A stretch of DNA of 64,000 nt from Oscillospiraceae bacterium (GTDB taxonomy: Bacteria; Bacillota; Clostridia; Oscillospirales; Ruminococcaceae): assembly GCA_017547245.1 (NCBI GenBank), contig JAFYQD010000003.1:248001-312000 (forward strand), read 5' to 3'. Shown here in pieces: positions 52,084 to 61,606 of the stretch. How positions within the stretch are numbered: the stretch's first letter is position 1; the number at the start of each line of letters is the position of its first letter. The notes below the pieces were generated by a model that saw only the letters and a program-made list of their open reading frames with translations, was not told where the DNA came from and did no database searches. The position numbers and the translations under genes were made by a program.

Positions 52084-53409
52084 ATGGGAATTGGAGACCG
52101 GAATCGAAAGAAGTACGGATCGTGGGACGAAGCGTTCCGGGGTCTGATACCCGTAATCAGACAGGAGTCGGTGCGTGTGGCCGACTATACGCAGGTGTTG
52201 TTCAATAAGGCATGTACCATGCCCTGCTACACAAAAGGCTCCGGCCGGCCGGATTTTCTGTTTGAAGAGTACTCAGAGGTGGCCTTTAAGTGTGGTTTCT
52301 ACCACCAGATAGGCAAATCGCTGCTGCCGGCAGACCACCAGGTGTGGAACAACAGCTACAGCGATGAAGAACGCAGCCTGTATTACAGCTATACCACCGA
52401 TGGACGTGAACTTGTGGCCCGTCTGCAGGGTGACGCAGAAGACGATGAAGAGCATACCACCCTTTCTTGTCTTATGATACGCGAAGCCTGCGAACAGCAC
52501 ATGGAGCGCTGGGACGGTTCGGGCTACCCCAAGGGGCGCGAACGTGACCAAATCAGCCTGATTGCCCAGATTGTTGGCCTGGCCAAGGCTTTGGATAATC
52601 TGGTGTGCGGCACACGGTCGGAAAACCCCTTTGAAGAAGCTCTTGGTGTCCTCAACTATAAACGCGGCACATGGTTTTCGGATAATCTGATTGACACCAT
52701 GAAAGAATGCCGTGTTGAGCTGAAGGAGATCTATAAGAAGTACATCCAGTACACCCAGACGGTGCCCAGAACGGTGCCCCTGGTGGAGATGCGTGCCGAA
52801 CGGCCCTTTGGGCTGAAGTACCGCACCGTACTGCTGAATGGTGAACATTCCAACCAGTACGAGGCTGTGCCTTGGTTTAAGGGCGTTGGCGAAGAAGACG
52901 GCCAGCTTGTTACCATGAAGCAGGTGGAAGGCGCCATGGAGCGCACAGGCCTGCTGCGTGACGTAGGTTTTTACCTGCTGTATGAGGCTGCCGACACCCT
53001 GCTGCGTCTGCACAACTGGGGCGTGGATGGTCACACACTGATCGTGCACATGTTTGCACCCTTTTACCGTGACCCAACCGTGCCCGAAAAGCTGGAGCAG
53101 TTCTTCAAAGATCAGCCAATTGCAAAACGGCGCTTGCGCCTTACCATTTCGGGAAGATTTTTGGAAGAGGCCGCGCCTTTCCAGAAGATGGGGATTCCCT
53201 TCTTGCTGAATGGCTACCGCCCCGAACAAATTCCTCCCTCGCAGCTGATGGATGCCGGGTTCGATTATGTTCGTATCTCGAAAAAGATAACCGACCCCGA
53301 AGAACGCGCCCAGCTGGCCGAAGAACTGATGCGCTATGGCGTTACCATCGTGGAAAGCGATGAGACTGAAGTTCAGTTGGCTGAAGAAGACTGGGTTCAC
53401 CAGCTGTAA
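52084..53409 (+). CDS. Degenerate HD-GYP plus EAL-like protein (probable c-di-GMP-pathway pseudoenzyme)
   Basis: 441 residues from ATG 52084 behind AAGGGGGTGAT. Residues about 55-210 follow the HD-GYP fold, but the HD pair reads His74-Gln75 in 'YHQIGKSLLP'; 'MERWDGSGYPKGR' (140-152) keeps the GYP signature. Residues about 240-425 follow the EAL fold: EAL is 'EAV' (260-262), the LEITE-like strand is 'LRLTISGRFLEE', and the DDFG loop is 'FLLNGYRP'; the metal-binding acidic residues are gone. It has no signal peptide or TM, so it is cytosolic. It likely binds a nucleotide or a partner protein rather than hydrolysing c-di-GMP. Its place among surface genes suggests control of their export. Confidence 0.8.
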   Translation: MGIGDRNRKKYGSWDEAFRGLIPVIRQESVRVADYTQVLFNKACTMPCYTKGSGRPDFLFEEYSEVAFKCGFYHQIGKSLLPADHQVWNNSYSDEERSLYYSYTTDGRELVARLQGDAEDDEEHTTLSCLMIREACEQHMERWDGSGYPKGRERDQISLIAQIVGLAKALDNLVCGTRSENPFEEALGVLNYKRGTWFSDNLIDTMKECRVELKEIYKKYIQYTQTVPRTVPLVEMRAERPFGLKYRTVLLNGEHSNQYEAVPWFKGVGEEDGQLVTMKQVEGAMERTGLLRDVGFYLLYEAADTLLRLHNWGVDGHTLIVHMFAPFYRDPTVPEKLEQFFKDQPIAKRRLRLTISGRFLEEAAPFQKMGIPFLLNGYRPEQIPPSQLMDAGFDYVRISKKITDPEERAQLAEELMRYGVTIVESDETEVQLAEEDWVHQL

Positions 53410-53428
53410 GCGAAGGAGGCGATAAGAT

Positions 53429-54511
53429 ATGGCTCCTTCAAAGAAAAAAGCCCCGGAATTTCCGGAAGGAGAACACCCCCAGCGTCGGTTCTTGTTCAAA
53501 AAGAAGCGCGCCGGCGTGGAACTTAGCCGCGAGCAGGTTTCGGCCATAAAAGCCGGGCGCAAAAAACTCCGCAAAGAGATGCGCGCCCGTGGCCTGAAAA
53601 GCAAACGGGATTTTGAAGCCACAGCGGCCAGCCTTGGCCTGTATTTTGACAAAGCCCGCGGTTTGTGGGCATGGCTGTGGCGGCATGGTCTTGGGCTTCT
53701 GCTTGGCGCATTCCTGCTGATGCTGCTGGTGCTGTTTATCCTTTCGTTGGTTCAGTATATGCGCGGCCGCTTCACGGTTCATCTTTCGGACGAAATGTTC
53801 AAAGAAGGCTTTACCCTAAGCGAAACGGCCGACTTTGCAAACCCAACCACCGTGCTGTTTGCCGTTCCGGCAGAAGACGTTCCCTGTATTTCGGTTGCAC
53901 AGATTGGCCCCGAGGTTGATATGATAGACGGCGAACATAACGAAAATTATTTCGCCTATACCTTTTATATCCGCAACGAGGGCGAAAACACCGTTGATTA
54001 TAAATGGGAACTTTCAATCAACCAGGAAACGCAAAATCTTTCTTCGGCAACGTGGGTTGCGCTTTATGAAGATGGCAACCTTATCCTGTATGCCGAAGAG
54101 AACAAAGAAACCGGTGACATTGAAGCTCTTCCGCCTTTTTATGACGACACCCGCGGCTATATGGCTGTGCCCCTTTTGGAGCAGGACAACCCCGACCAGC
54201 TGGAAGTTGTGGCAACCCAGGGAAGATTTACCTACTACCGCATTTTGCCCGAAGCCTTTGCATCTGAGAATGTTGTAACCCGACGGGAGATGCAGGAGGT
54301 TGACCCCATGGAGGCACACAAGTACACCGTGGTAATGTGGATAGAGGGCGACGACCCCGACTGCACCGACGACCTGATTGACGGCACCATGGGTGTTCAG
54401 ATGGACTTCCGCCTGACCCACGAAGAACAGGAGGAAGAAGAAGGACACGGCTTTGGCGTACGCTGGAAGAAATTCTGGGACCGAGTAAGAGACAACATGG
54501 ATTTTGTTTAA
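53429..54511 (+). CDS. Membrane-anchored TasA-like protein
   Basis: 360 residues behind AAGGAGG. A basic cytosolic N terminus of about 75 residues precedes one TM helix ('GLLLGAFLLMLLVLFILSLV'), then an extracytoplasmic beta-rich domain ('YFAYTFYIRNEGENTVDYKW') ending with 'MWIEGDDPDC' (303-312) and 'GVQMDFRLT'. That C-terminal motif recurs in the three following fibre genes, linking it to the TasA/camelysin-like fold. It has no cleavable signal, so it may anchor or nucleate the fibre, like TapA does for TasA (inference). Confidence 0.8.
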   Translation: MAPSKKKAPEFPEGEHPQRRFLFKKKRAGVELSREQVSAIKAGRKKLRKEMRARGLKSKRDFEATAASLGLYFDKARGLWAWLWRHGLGLLLGAFLLMLLVLFILSLVQYMRGRFTVHLSDEMFKEGFTLSETADFANPTTVLFAVPAEDVPCISVAQIGPEVDMIDGEHNENYFAYTFYIRNEGENTVDYKWELSINQETQNLSSATWVALYEDGNLILYAEENKETGDIEALPPFYDDTRGYMAVPLLEQDNPDQLEVVATQGRFTYYRILPEAFASENVVTRREMQEVDPMEAHKYTVVMWIEGDDPDCTDDLIDGTMGVQMDFRLTHEEQEEEEGHGFGVRWKKFWDRVRDNMDFV

Positions 54512-54552
54512 CCCACGGGATAAACAAACAGGCAAGACCCCTAAAACAATCT

Positions 54553-54580
54553 TTGGCGAAAGATAATAACGCGATGTAAT
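54553..54580 (+). promoter_or_regulatory. Possible internal promoter before the fibre genes
   Basis: TTGGCG (54553-54558), 16-bp spacer, TGTAAT (54575-54580) within a 160-bp gap. A weak match. Confidence 0.3.
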
Positions 54581-54671
54581 GCCCCAACATATATATAGCA
54601 AGTCCCCAGCAAAACCCCGTTTAAACAAAGCACAAACCAAGCACATTCCATTAAAAAGGAGAGAAACACAA

Positions 54672-56969
54672 ATGGACGCACAAGTTAAAAAAGTCCAGAT
54701 GCCTATGGGCATTCGGAAAAAGATGATGGCTGCCATCAGCATGCTGCTGGTTGCCTCCATCATGCTGGTCAGCTCGTCCTACGCCTGGTTCACCCTGTCT
54801 ACCGCACCCGAAATCACCGGTATTACCACCAGTGTAGGTGCCAACGGCAACCTGGAAGTAGCCCTGCTGCCTGCTGATGGCAACGTAGAAAAGATCACCT
54901 CTTCCACCGGTGACTCTATGGCCGTGCAGACTGCTGACAAGGCCAACGTTACCTGGGGTAACCTGGTTGACCTGAGCGACTCGGCTTTCTATGGTATGGA
55001 TAAGATTACCCTTTATCCCTCTGCCCTGAATGCCTTCTCCGGCTCTGTAGGCACCAATCCCCTCAGCATTCCCGAATATGGCGCAGACGGCCGTGTAGCC
55101 GAACTGGTAACCACCACCGCCACCGCCGGCTATAATGCTGAAAAAGACAGCTTTACTGTCGATGACACCTCCCCCATTTATGGCGTACGTGCTGTTGGTA
55201 CTTCTTCCAACATCTCGGCCCGTCAGCTGACCTTTAAGTCTGCCAAGGGTACCTACAACGCCAAGATTTCCGGTCTGGCCACTCCCACCAAAAACGGCAT
55301 CAACAAGAACATTACTGAATTCCTGACCCTGGCTATGGCCGGCGGCGCTCCCTCTGAATTTAGTTATAAGCAGATGCAGGCTCTGGTGAATATGGGCAAT
55401 GGCATCCAGACTTCGCTGAAGAACGCAGTTAATGCCTATGCCAATGCAGGCATCGCCATTGCTGCCGCAAAGGATGCCGCCACCGTAAGCGATGACGCTA
55501 TTGCCATGCTGAGCGCTGCTATTTCCGGCGAAACCAGCGCTGCCAACCTGAAGACCACCCTGAACACTGTCGGTGTTCACGACTTTGACAGTGTACTGGG
55601 TGACCTGGCCGATGAACAGGATAGTGTTGATGATGCTCTTTCTGAAGCTGCAGCTCTGATGGCAGGCAAGGGCGAAGGTAATACCTTTGACACGGATGTT
55701 GTACAGGAGAAGATTGCCAAACCCCTGATGGGTACTTCTGGCGACATTAAGGCCTACAATGCCGCAGGCAATCAGGATGGTGTAGAACTTTCCAAGATTG
55801 ACACCTTTAAGACCATCCATCTGGGCGGCGGCGGCATTGGCGCTGTTGCCAAGTATGCAGGTGTCTTTAAGATCACCACTCAGCTGGAAAAGGATCTGTA
55901 CGGCGGTGCCAAGGGTACCACCAGTGCATTTACTGCTGTAACCGAACAGGTTAATGGCCTGACTGCCCCCGGCGGCGAAGGCGAAACCAACCTGACCGAC
56001 TTCTACGGCTACATCATCGACTTTGCATTCCGCACCAACGCTGCCGACTCTTATCTGCAGCTGCAGTCCGATGCTGCTAACCGTGTTTACAGCGACGCCA
56101 CCGGCGAAAACCTGGCCACCATGGGCAGCGGCAGCACCGGCGTCTTTACCTACACTGAAAACAGCGGTGTTACCGCCGAAATGGGCAAAAAGCTGATGGA
56201 AGCCATGCGTGTTGCCTTCTTTGACACCGACACCGGCGTTCTGCTGAAGGTTGCCAAGTTTGCCGACCCCGTTGCCGACAGCACTTCCGCCACCGGCAAG
56301 CTGACCCTGTTTGATCAGACTGTTACTAATCTAGTAAAGGTATTGCTGGGCAAGGATGCCTATGAAGCCACCGCAACCACCACCTATGCTCTGGTCGACA
56401 CCACCAAGTACACCAAGGATAATTGTACCAACTATCCTGTTGACGGTGAAGGCAATCTGAGAGCTCTGACCGAAACAGAATATAAGAATCTGGAAAAAGC
56501 CAAGACCGAATCCGTTGCTACCGGTGACAGCTGGACCCACACCCTGGGCAAGGATGCCTTTAAGGGCACCACTGCTCATGCCATCAAGCAGAGCATTACC
56601 ATTGGCGGCAACACCTTTGACATTGTTGAGGACGGCTGCTGGAATTATGCAGCAACCGTTACCCCCGCAGAATACGCCCTGCTGGCCGAAACTTCTTCCA
56701 ACAAGACCGAGTACACCGCTACTCTGAACCCTGCTGCCGATGCCAAGCTCACCTCCCTTGTTCAGAACACTGCCAAGAAGATCTCTGTTCTGGTTTACAT
56801 GGATGGCGCCACCATTGACAACTCTGCCGTTGGCAATGCCCTCAGCTCCGGTACTCTGGATCTGAACCTGCAGTTCTCCAGCAGTGCAACTCTGGTTCCC
56901 ATGCAGAACAACACTTTGAAGAACATGGAAAAGACCGCAGCCGCCGCAGCAGCTGTTGAAGAACCCTAA
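54672..56969 (+). CDS. SipW-type signal-peptide protein, TasA-like fibre subunit 1
   Basis: 765 residues from ATG 54672 behind AAAGGAGAG; the longer frame upstream is unsupported. The N terminus has the SipW-dependent signal ('MLLVASIMLVSSSYAWFTLS') followed at once by 'TAPEITGITTSVGANGNLEV', the first strand of TasA-like folds. A long Ala/Thr/Gly-rich middle includes helices. The C-terminal strand motif 'VYMDGATIDNS' (about 708-718) and 'LDLNLQFSSSATLVPM' is shared with the other fibre genes. No wall anchor, as usual for TasA fibres. Likely major extracellular subunit, cut by the SipW-like peptidase downstream. Confidence 0.88.
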   Translation: MDAQVKKVQMPMGIRKKMMAAISMLLVASIMLVSSSYAWFTLSTAPEITGITTSVGANGNLEVALLPADGNVEKITSSTGDSMAVQTADKANVTWGNLVDLSDSAFYGMDKITLYPSALNAFSGSVGTNPLSIPEYGADGRVAELVTTTATAGYNAEKDSFTVDDTSPIYGVRAVGTSSNISARQLTFKSAKGTYNAKISGLATPTKNGINKNITEFLTLAMAGGAPSEFSYKQMQALVNMGNGIQTSLKNAVNAYANAGIAIAAAKDAATVSDDAIAMLSAAISGETSAANLKTTLNTVGVHDFDSVLGDLADEQDSVDDALSEAAALMAGKGEGNTFDTDVVQEKIAKPLMGTSGDIKAYNAAGNQDGVELSKIDTFKTIHLGGGGIGAVAKYAGVFKITTQLEKDLYGGAKGTTSAFTAVTEQVNGLTAPGGEGETNLTDFYGYIIDFAFRTNAADSYLQLQSDAANRVYSDATGENLATMGSGSTGVFTYTENSGVTAEMGKKLMEAMRVAFFDTDTGVLLKVAKFADPVADSTSATGKLTLFDQTVTNLVKVLLGKDAYEATATTTYALVDTTKYTKDNCTNYPVDGEGNLRALTETEYKNLEKAKTESVATGDSWTHTLGKDAFKGTTAHAIKQSITIGGNTFDIVEDGCWNYAATVTPAEYALLAETSSNKTEYTATLNPAADAKLTSLVQNTAKKISVLVYMDGATIDNSAVGNALSSGTLDLNLQFSSSATLVPMQNNTLKNMEKTAAAAAAVEEP

Positions 56970-57022
56970 CCTCCAAAACAAACCCGTTAGTACATAACGT
57001 GTTTCAGCAAAACAAGCCCAAT

Positions 57023-57048
57023 ATACCCCGGCCTTTGGGCCGGGGTAT
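57023..57048 (+). other. Intercistronic hairpin between fibre genes 1 and 2
   Basis: Perfect 11-bp stem (57023-57033 with 57038-57048), loop TTTG, no T-run. A second weaker stem TCAGGGAA/TTCCCTGA lies at about 57085-57145. Likely a 3' stabiliser of the fibre 1 transcript that sets subunit ratio. Confidence 0.6.
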
Positions 57049-57226
57049 GCGGGCAGTTTTGGACAGGCTGACACAAAGCCTGTTTTCAGGGAAAAGTCCT
57101 GACCGCTTTACCCTGTAAAGCTGCCTGGAGTCTTCCCTGAGAAGGCTTTGATGGAGGGGCGCTGCTTCTTCCATCGTTTTCCCCCGAACAAACAACATTC
57201 TTTTAACGATAAATGGAGGATGTGTA

Positions 57227-59572
57227 ATGAAAAACAAAACCGAAAAGGCTGTTAGCTTGTCTGCATTACGCAAAAAGCTATACTCTGCCGTGGCAATGCT
57301 GCTGGTGGCCAGCATCATGATGGTAAGCTCGTCTTACGCATGGCTGGTTCTTTCCACCGCGCCCGAAATTACGGGCATCAGCACCCAGATTGGTGCCAAC
57401 GGCAGCTTGGAAATTGCCCTGTTGAACACCGAAAGCTACAACGACATCACTAAGATTGTCAATGCGGACATTGACGAAAGTGATGCCAACTTTGGAACAG
57501 TGCCTGCGCTTTCTACCTCCAACCTTTCTTGGGGCAACCTTGTAAGTTTGGGCGACAGCAGCTATGGCCTGAACAAAATTACCCTTAATCCCGGCCGTCT
57601 CAATATTTCGACCGCCAACGAAGACGGTGATATGTTCCAGATTGGCCAAAACCTGATTAAGGCCCCCATCTACAACGCCGACGGCCGTATTATTGGCCTG
57701 AACGTGGATGATGTTATTTCGGCCACCTACAGCACAGACAGCGAAGGCTTCTCTGTTGCCAACCAGCTGGACTATGGTGTACGTGCCGTGGGCACCACCG
57801 CTTCGATGACTGCTGCCCAGCAGGGTATCAACGCTGCACGTTCGGCCCTTACTGCCAACAAAAACGAAGCAACCAAAATTGCCCGCAGCACCCTGAAAAC
57901 CAACGGTAATGCTTTGGGCAACGTTGCAATGGGCATTGCCACCAAGGGCGAAGACGCTACCTTTAGCATTGACGATGTAAAGGCTTTGCAGTCGTTGGCA
58001 CAGGGTCTGGGCCGTTCGCTGGGTTACCTTGATGCAGCCGTGCGCCAGCTTTATGTGGCCTATCTGCACAGCGAACTGGTTGCCTTTGCAGATGACACAG
58101 AGAAAAATGCAGCCATTGATGTGGTGGTTGACCCCAACACCGCTCTGGCTGATATTCAGGCTGCCTATCCCCTCGTGGCCCTGCCCGCAGTGCGTGATGG
58201 CGAAACTGCCGAAGACATCATCGCCCTGTTGGAAAAAGACGAAGGCATTGTGGCTGCTGCCATCGCCGATTGTAAGGATCTGATTGAAGAGGCAAAGGCT
58301 GCCTATGAGTTGAATGAGGTTATTGCGGTTATGAGGCCTTTGGTTGACCACACCAAGATGTCCTTGAACGGCACCCCCATCGACCAGTTAAGCTCCAATA
58401 TAGAAGCTCTGCTGAACTCGGTAATTGGCGGCGGCGGTGTAAATATAACGGTTCCCAGCGGCAGCGGCATTCTTTCCGACATTGCTGACTACGCAGACAA
58501 CTATGACGCCGAAATTCTTATGGAAGACGTCACCTATAACAACATGGGACCAATGGACCTTAAGGCCCGCATGACAACCGTAACCTCGGTAAAGCCTGTT
58601 TACCTGCAGGCATGTGCCAACACCTTGAACAGCTATAACGCCGGCAGCGGCGACGCCAGCCAGGCTGTCATTGCCGACTTCTACGGATATGCACTTGACC
58701 TTGCTTTCCGCACCAACGTGTCTGATTCTGAACTGCAGCTGCAGACTGCCCCCAGACAAAGAATCTATGACACCGGCGAAGCTTCCACACTTACCCAGGG
58801 CGGCGGTAGCTATATGCAGTTCCGCTCCAGCGCAAACATTTCGGCAAGCAAGATGCTCAAGCTGATGAGCGCACTGCGTGTGGTATTTGTTGACAAGGAT
58901 CAGATGGTTCTTTCCATTGCCGCCCTTGACACCAAGCCCGGTCAGGATGCCTATATCCTGCTGGAAGATGATGACACCAAAAAGACAGAAGGCAAACATG
59001 CCAAGCTTAATGTAGCCGATGTACAGAACTCCGACTACATTACTCTGGATGAATACAACGAACTGCCCGAAACCTCTGAAGTGGAAATCAGTGCAGACGG
59101 CACCATCAAGGCTCCGCTGTACCTCCACTCCTTTGCCATGACGGTAAGCACCAAGAACAGCACTGCCGAAGAAACCAAGTATACCGGCGGCATTACCCTT
59201 GGTGAAAAGCTTGACAGCAGCGCTATCACCGCTTTGGAAGAAAGCGTAGCCAAGCAGATTACAGCCATTGTTTATCTGGACGGCTCCTTTGTAGACAACT
59301 CGATGGTAGCCGCAAACGGCAGCCAGTCCATGACCGGCACCCTGAACCTGCAGTTCTCCAGCAGTGTAGAACTGATACCCATGGAAAACCAGGGCCTTAG
59401 AGATATGAAGGCAGAAGATGAGGGAGACGAAACCGAGCCTCCCGCCGATGACGAAGAAGGCGGCGAAGATCTTGGCGGCGGTGCAGACGACGGCGATGGA
59501 GAAGACCCCGCTCCCGATGAGAATGGTGATGACACTCCCACCGATGACCCCGAACAGACCGAAGGGACTTGA
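57227..59572 (+). CDS. SipW-type signal-peptide protein, TasA-like fibre subunit 2
   Basis: 781 residues behind GGAGG. The signal ('MLLVASIMMVSSSYAWLVLS') and next strand ('TAPEITGISTQIGANGSLEI') are nearly those of subunit 1, and the C-terminal motif is 'VYLDGSFVDNS' (about 682-692) with 'LNLQFSSSVELIPM'. After this comes a 60-residue tail very rich in Asp, Glu, Pro and Gly. The tail could bind calcium or cell-wall polymers. Paralogue of subunit 1; the middle regions have diverged. Confidence 0.88.
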   Translation: MKNKTEKAVSLSALRKKLYSAVAMLLVASIMMVSSSYAWLVLSTAPEITGISTQIGANGSLEIALLNTESYNDITKIVNADIDESDANFGTVPALSTSNLSWGNLVSLGDSSYGLNKITLNPGRLNISTANEDGDMFQIGQNLIKAPIYNADGRIIGLNVDDVISATYSTDSEGFSVANQLDYGVRAVGTTASMTAAQQGINAARSALTANKNEATKIARSTLKTNGNALGNVAMGIATKGEDATFSIDDVKALQSLAQGLGRSLGYLDAAVRQLYVAYLHSELVAFADDTEKNAAIDVVVDPNTALADIQAAYPLVALPAVRDGETAEDIIALLEKDEGIVAAAIADCKDLIEEAKAAYELNEVIAVMRPLVDHTKMSLNGTPIDQLSSNIEALLNSVIGGGGVNITVPSGSGILSDIADYADNYDAEILMEDVTYNNMGPMDLKARMTTVTSVKPVYLQACANTLNSYNAGSGDASQAVIADFYGYALDLAFRTNVSDSELQLQTAPRQRIYDTGEASTLTQGGGSYMQFRSSANISASKMLKLMSALRVVFVDKDQMVLSIAALDTKPGQDAYILLEDDDTKKTEGKHAKLNVADVQNSDYITLDEYNELPETSEVEISADGTIKAPLYLHSFAMTVSTKNSTAEETKYTGGITLGEKLDSSAITALEESVAKQITAIVYLDGSFVDNSMVAANGSQSMTGTLNLQFSSSVELIPMENQGLRDMKAEDEGDETEPPADDEEGGEDLGGGADDGDGEDPAPDENGDDTPTDDPEQTEGT

Positions 59573-59603
59573 CGCAACATACCCCTAAAGGAGGACCTGA
59601 AGG

Positions 59604-60623
59604 TTGAAACAACTAACAGCTGAACAGAAACGACGGCGAAGAACGATCCTGTACCTATACGTTCTGCTGGCGCTGCTGATTTTGCTGGTAACAGCCAGCT
59701 ATACCTGGTTTGCCCTAACCCAGACCCCTCGTGTCAGTGACATGGCGGTACACGTAAACACCACCTCAGGCATTGAGCTGGCAACCACCTACAACGCCCC
59801 GGATGAAGAGTGGGGCCAGAACATCGACTTTTTGGATCTTGTAAGTGAGACCGAACCATTAAAGCCGGTTACCTGGTCAGAGCAGAACAAAGCCTTTTAC
59901 ACCATCATCTACGGGTGGGATGGCCGTATGGCCGGCAAGTGGCAGGAGCTTTCGGATGCAGAAAACTCTAACCGCACAGACGGTGATGGCTACTATGTTG
60001 TAGGTACGGTTTATGCCCGCAGCGGCGAACCCTGCGAGGTTTCGCTGATGGATGCTGTGGAACTGAACAGCGGCGAAGACGGCGCCGGAACCTTTGTAAT
60101 CGGTACACCCGTATGGAACAGCGAAAGCATCCTGCACGACAATGGCGGCAGCGGCGCTGAAACTGCCATACGCATAGGTTTTAAGATTACCGCAGTGGAC
60201 GGCGAAACAGGACAGGCGTTGGGCCAGTCGGACTTCTTTATTTATGAACCCAACTGTGATATGCACATTGACGGATCTGTGGGATATGTGGATACCCCCA
60301 GCATTGACGGCACCGAAACACTTGGCAGCCGTATGATACTGCAGACCGCTTCGGAATGGAGCGAAGCTTATCCCGTGGAACGCAATGTTACCATTAAGTC
60401 TTTGGGCGAATTTATGACAGACACCATGCTTTTTGAACTTGATGTCGACAAGGTTGTGCGCATCGATTTTTATATCTGGCTGGAAGGTCAGGACGTCGAC
60501 TGCACCAACATGATTGATGAAGCTCAGATTTTTGCAAATGTACAATTCTATGCTGATTATAGCGGACAATCCGGATTGGTTGATATTCCGGGCCGCGCTA
60601 ATCATAGAGACAGAAGGCACTAA
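59604..60623 (+). CDS. TasA-like minor fibre protein
   Basis: 339 residues with a TTG start at 59604, 9 bp after AAAGGAGG. Highly basic N terminus, then a membrane or signal helix ('LYLYVLLALLILLVTASYTW') and 'FALTQTPRVSDMAVHVNTTS', equivalent to the 'PEITGI' strand of the larger subunits. C-terminal motif 'YIWLEGQDVDC' near residue 290, then 'FANVQFYADYSG'. Whether SipW cuts it is uncertain. It may be a minor or tip subunit. Directly followed by the signal peptidase gene (21 bp). Confidence 0.82.
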   Translation: MKQLTAEQKRRRRTILYLYVLLALLILLVTASYTWFALTQTPRVSDMAVHVNTTSGIELATTYNAPDEEWGQNIDFLDLVSETEPLKPVTWSEQNKAFYTIIYGWDGRMAGKWQELSDAENSNRTDGDGYYVVGTVYARSGEPCEVSLMDAVELNSGEDGAGTFVIGTPVWNSESILHDNGGSGAETAIRIGFKITAVDGETGQALGQSDFFIYEPNCDMHIDGSVGYVDTPSIDGTETLGSRMILQTASEWSEAYPVERNVTIKSLGEFMTDTMLFELDVDKVVRIDFYIWLEGQDVDCTNMIDEAQIFANVQFYADYSGQSGLVDIPGRANHRDRRH

Positions 60624-60644
60624 TTTCTTGAAGGGAGAACATCC

Positions 60645-61589
60645 ATGAAGAATAAAAATGCAGCTCAGGAAATCGCGGTGAACAACACAGACGATATGAT
60701 GCCGCAGGAAAGCCGCGGCAAAAAGATCGCCAATACAGTGATTAACGTGATTCTGGTTATTTCTATTATCCTTGCGGCAGTGTGTACCTACGTTTCCTTT
60801 GTAAGTACCTCCGGCAACGGCGTACCCAGTGTTTTGGGTGCAAGAGTATTCTCTATTCAGACCGAATCTATGTACCCCACTTTGGAACCCGGTGATCTGA
60901 TTCTTGATAAGGGGATCAAGGATACCGCAGATTTAGAAGTAGGCGACATTATCACCTACTGGACCGTAATCAACGGCGAACGTGTTCTGAATACCCATAG
61001 AATCGTTGAAATTTATGATGGCGGTGGCCACCTGATTTTCGAGACTCAGGGTGATAACAATACCGTATCTGACCCTCTTACCGTTCATGAATCGGAAGTG
61101 GTTGGTCAGTACACCGGCAAGAAGATCGATGGCCTGGGCAAGGTGTTTGACTACCTGCAGACCAGCACCGGCTTCCTGATTGTAGTTGTTATTCCCGTAG
61201 CCATTTTCTTCCTCTACCATCTGGTACAGTTCTTCCGCGTATTGTTTGAATACAACAACGTAAAGAACAAGCTTCTGTACGAAATTGAACGCGGCAAGGC
61301 TGAAGAAGTTGTGGCCGAAGACAAGAAAAAGAAGGACGAAACCCGCAAGAAAGAACGGGAACGTCTGGAAAAAGAACTGCGTGACAAGCTGAAGGCTGAA
61401 TTGCTGGCTGCCAAGGCCGAAGAAGCCGCAGCTCCCGTAGAAGAAACCGAGCCCGAAGTGCCCGAAAAGACCGCAGAAGAAATTGCTGCCGAGGCACGTG
61501 CTGCTCTGGAAGCTGAAATTCGTGCACAGGTTCGTGCCGAAATGGAAGCAGAAGCAAAGGCAAAAGCGGAGGCAGACGCCAACGCATAA
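60645..61589 (+). CDS. sipW: SipW-type (ER-type) signal peptidase I with long coiled-coil tail
   Basis: 314 residues behind AAGGGAG. The catalytic Ser75 is in 'QTESMYPTLEPGD', and the general base is His118 in 'NTHRIVEI', the Ser-His dyad of the SipW/ER family rather than the Ser-Lys of bacterial SPase I. One N-terminal TM ('VINVILVISIILAAVCTYVS') and one further TM ('IVVVIPVAIFFLYHLVQFF') flank the domain. The C-terminal 100 residues are an unusual Lys/Glu/Ala-rich coiled coil in the cytosol. It presumably processes the signal peptides of the TasA-like proteins just upstream. Confidence 0.9.
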   Translation: MKNKNAAQEIAVNNTDDMMPQESRGKKIANTVINVILVISIILAAVCTYVSFVSTSGNGVPSVLGARVFSIQTESMYPTLEPGDLILDKGIKDTADLEVGDIITYWTVINGERVLNTHRIVEIYDGGGHLIFETQGDNNTVSDPLTVHESEVVGQYTGKKIDGLGKVFDYLQTSTGFLIVVVIPVAIFFLYHLVQFFRVLFEYNNVKNKLLYEIERGKAEEVVAEDKKKKDETRKKERERLEKELRDKLKAELLAAKAEEAAAPVEETEPEVPEKTAEEIAAEARAALEAEIRAQVRAEMEAEAKAKAEADANA

Positions 61590-61606
61590 AACCTGAGGGT
61601 TAAAAC

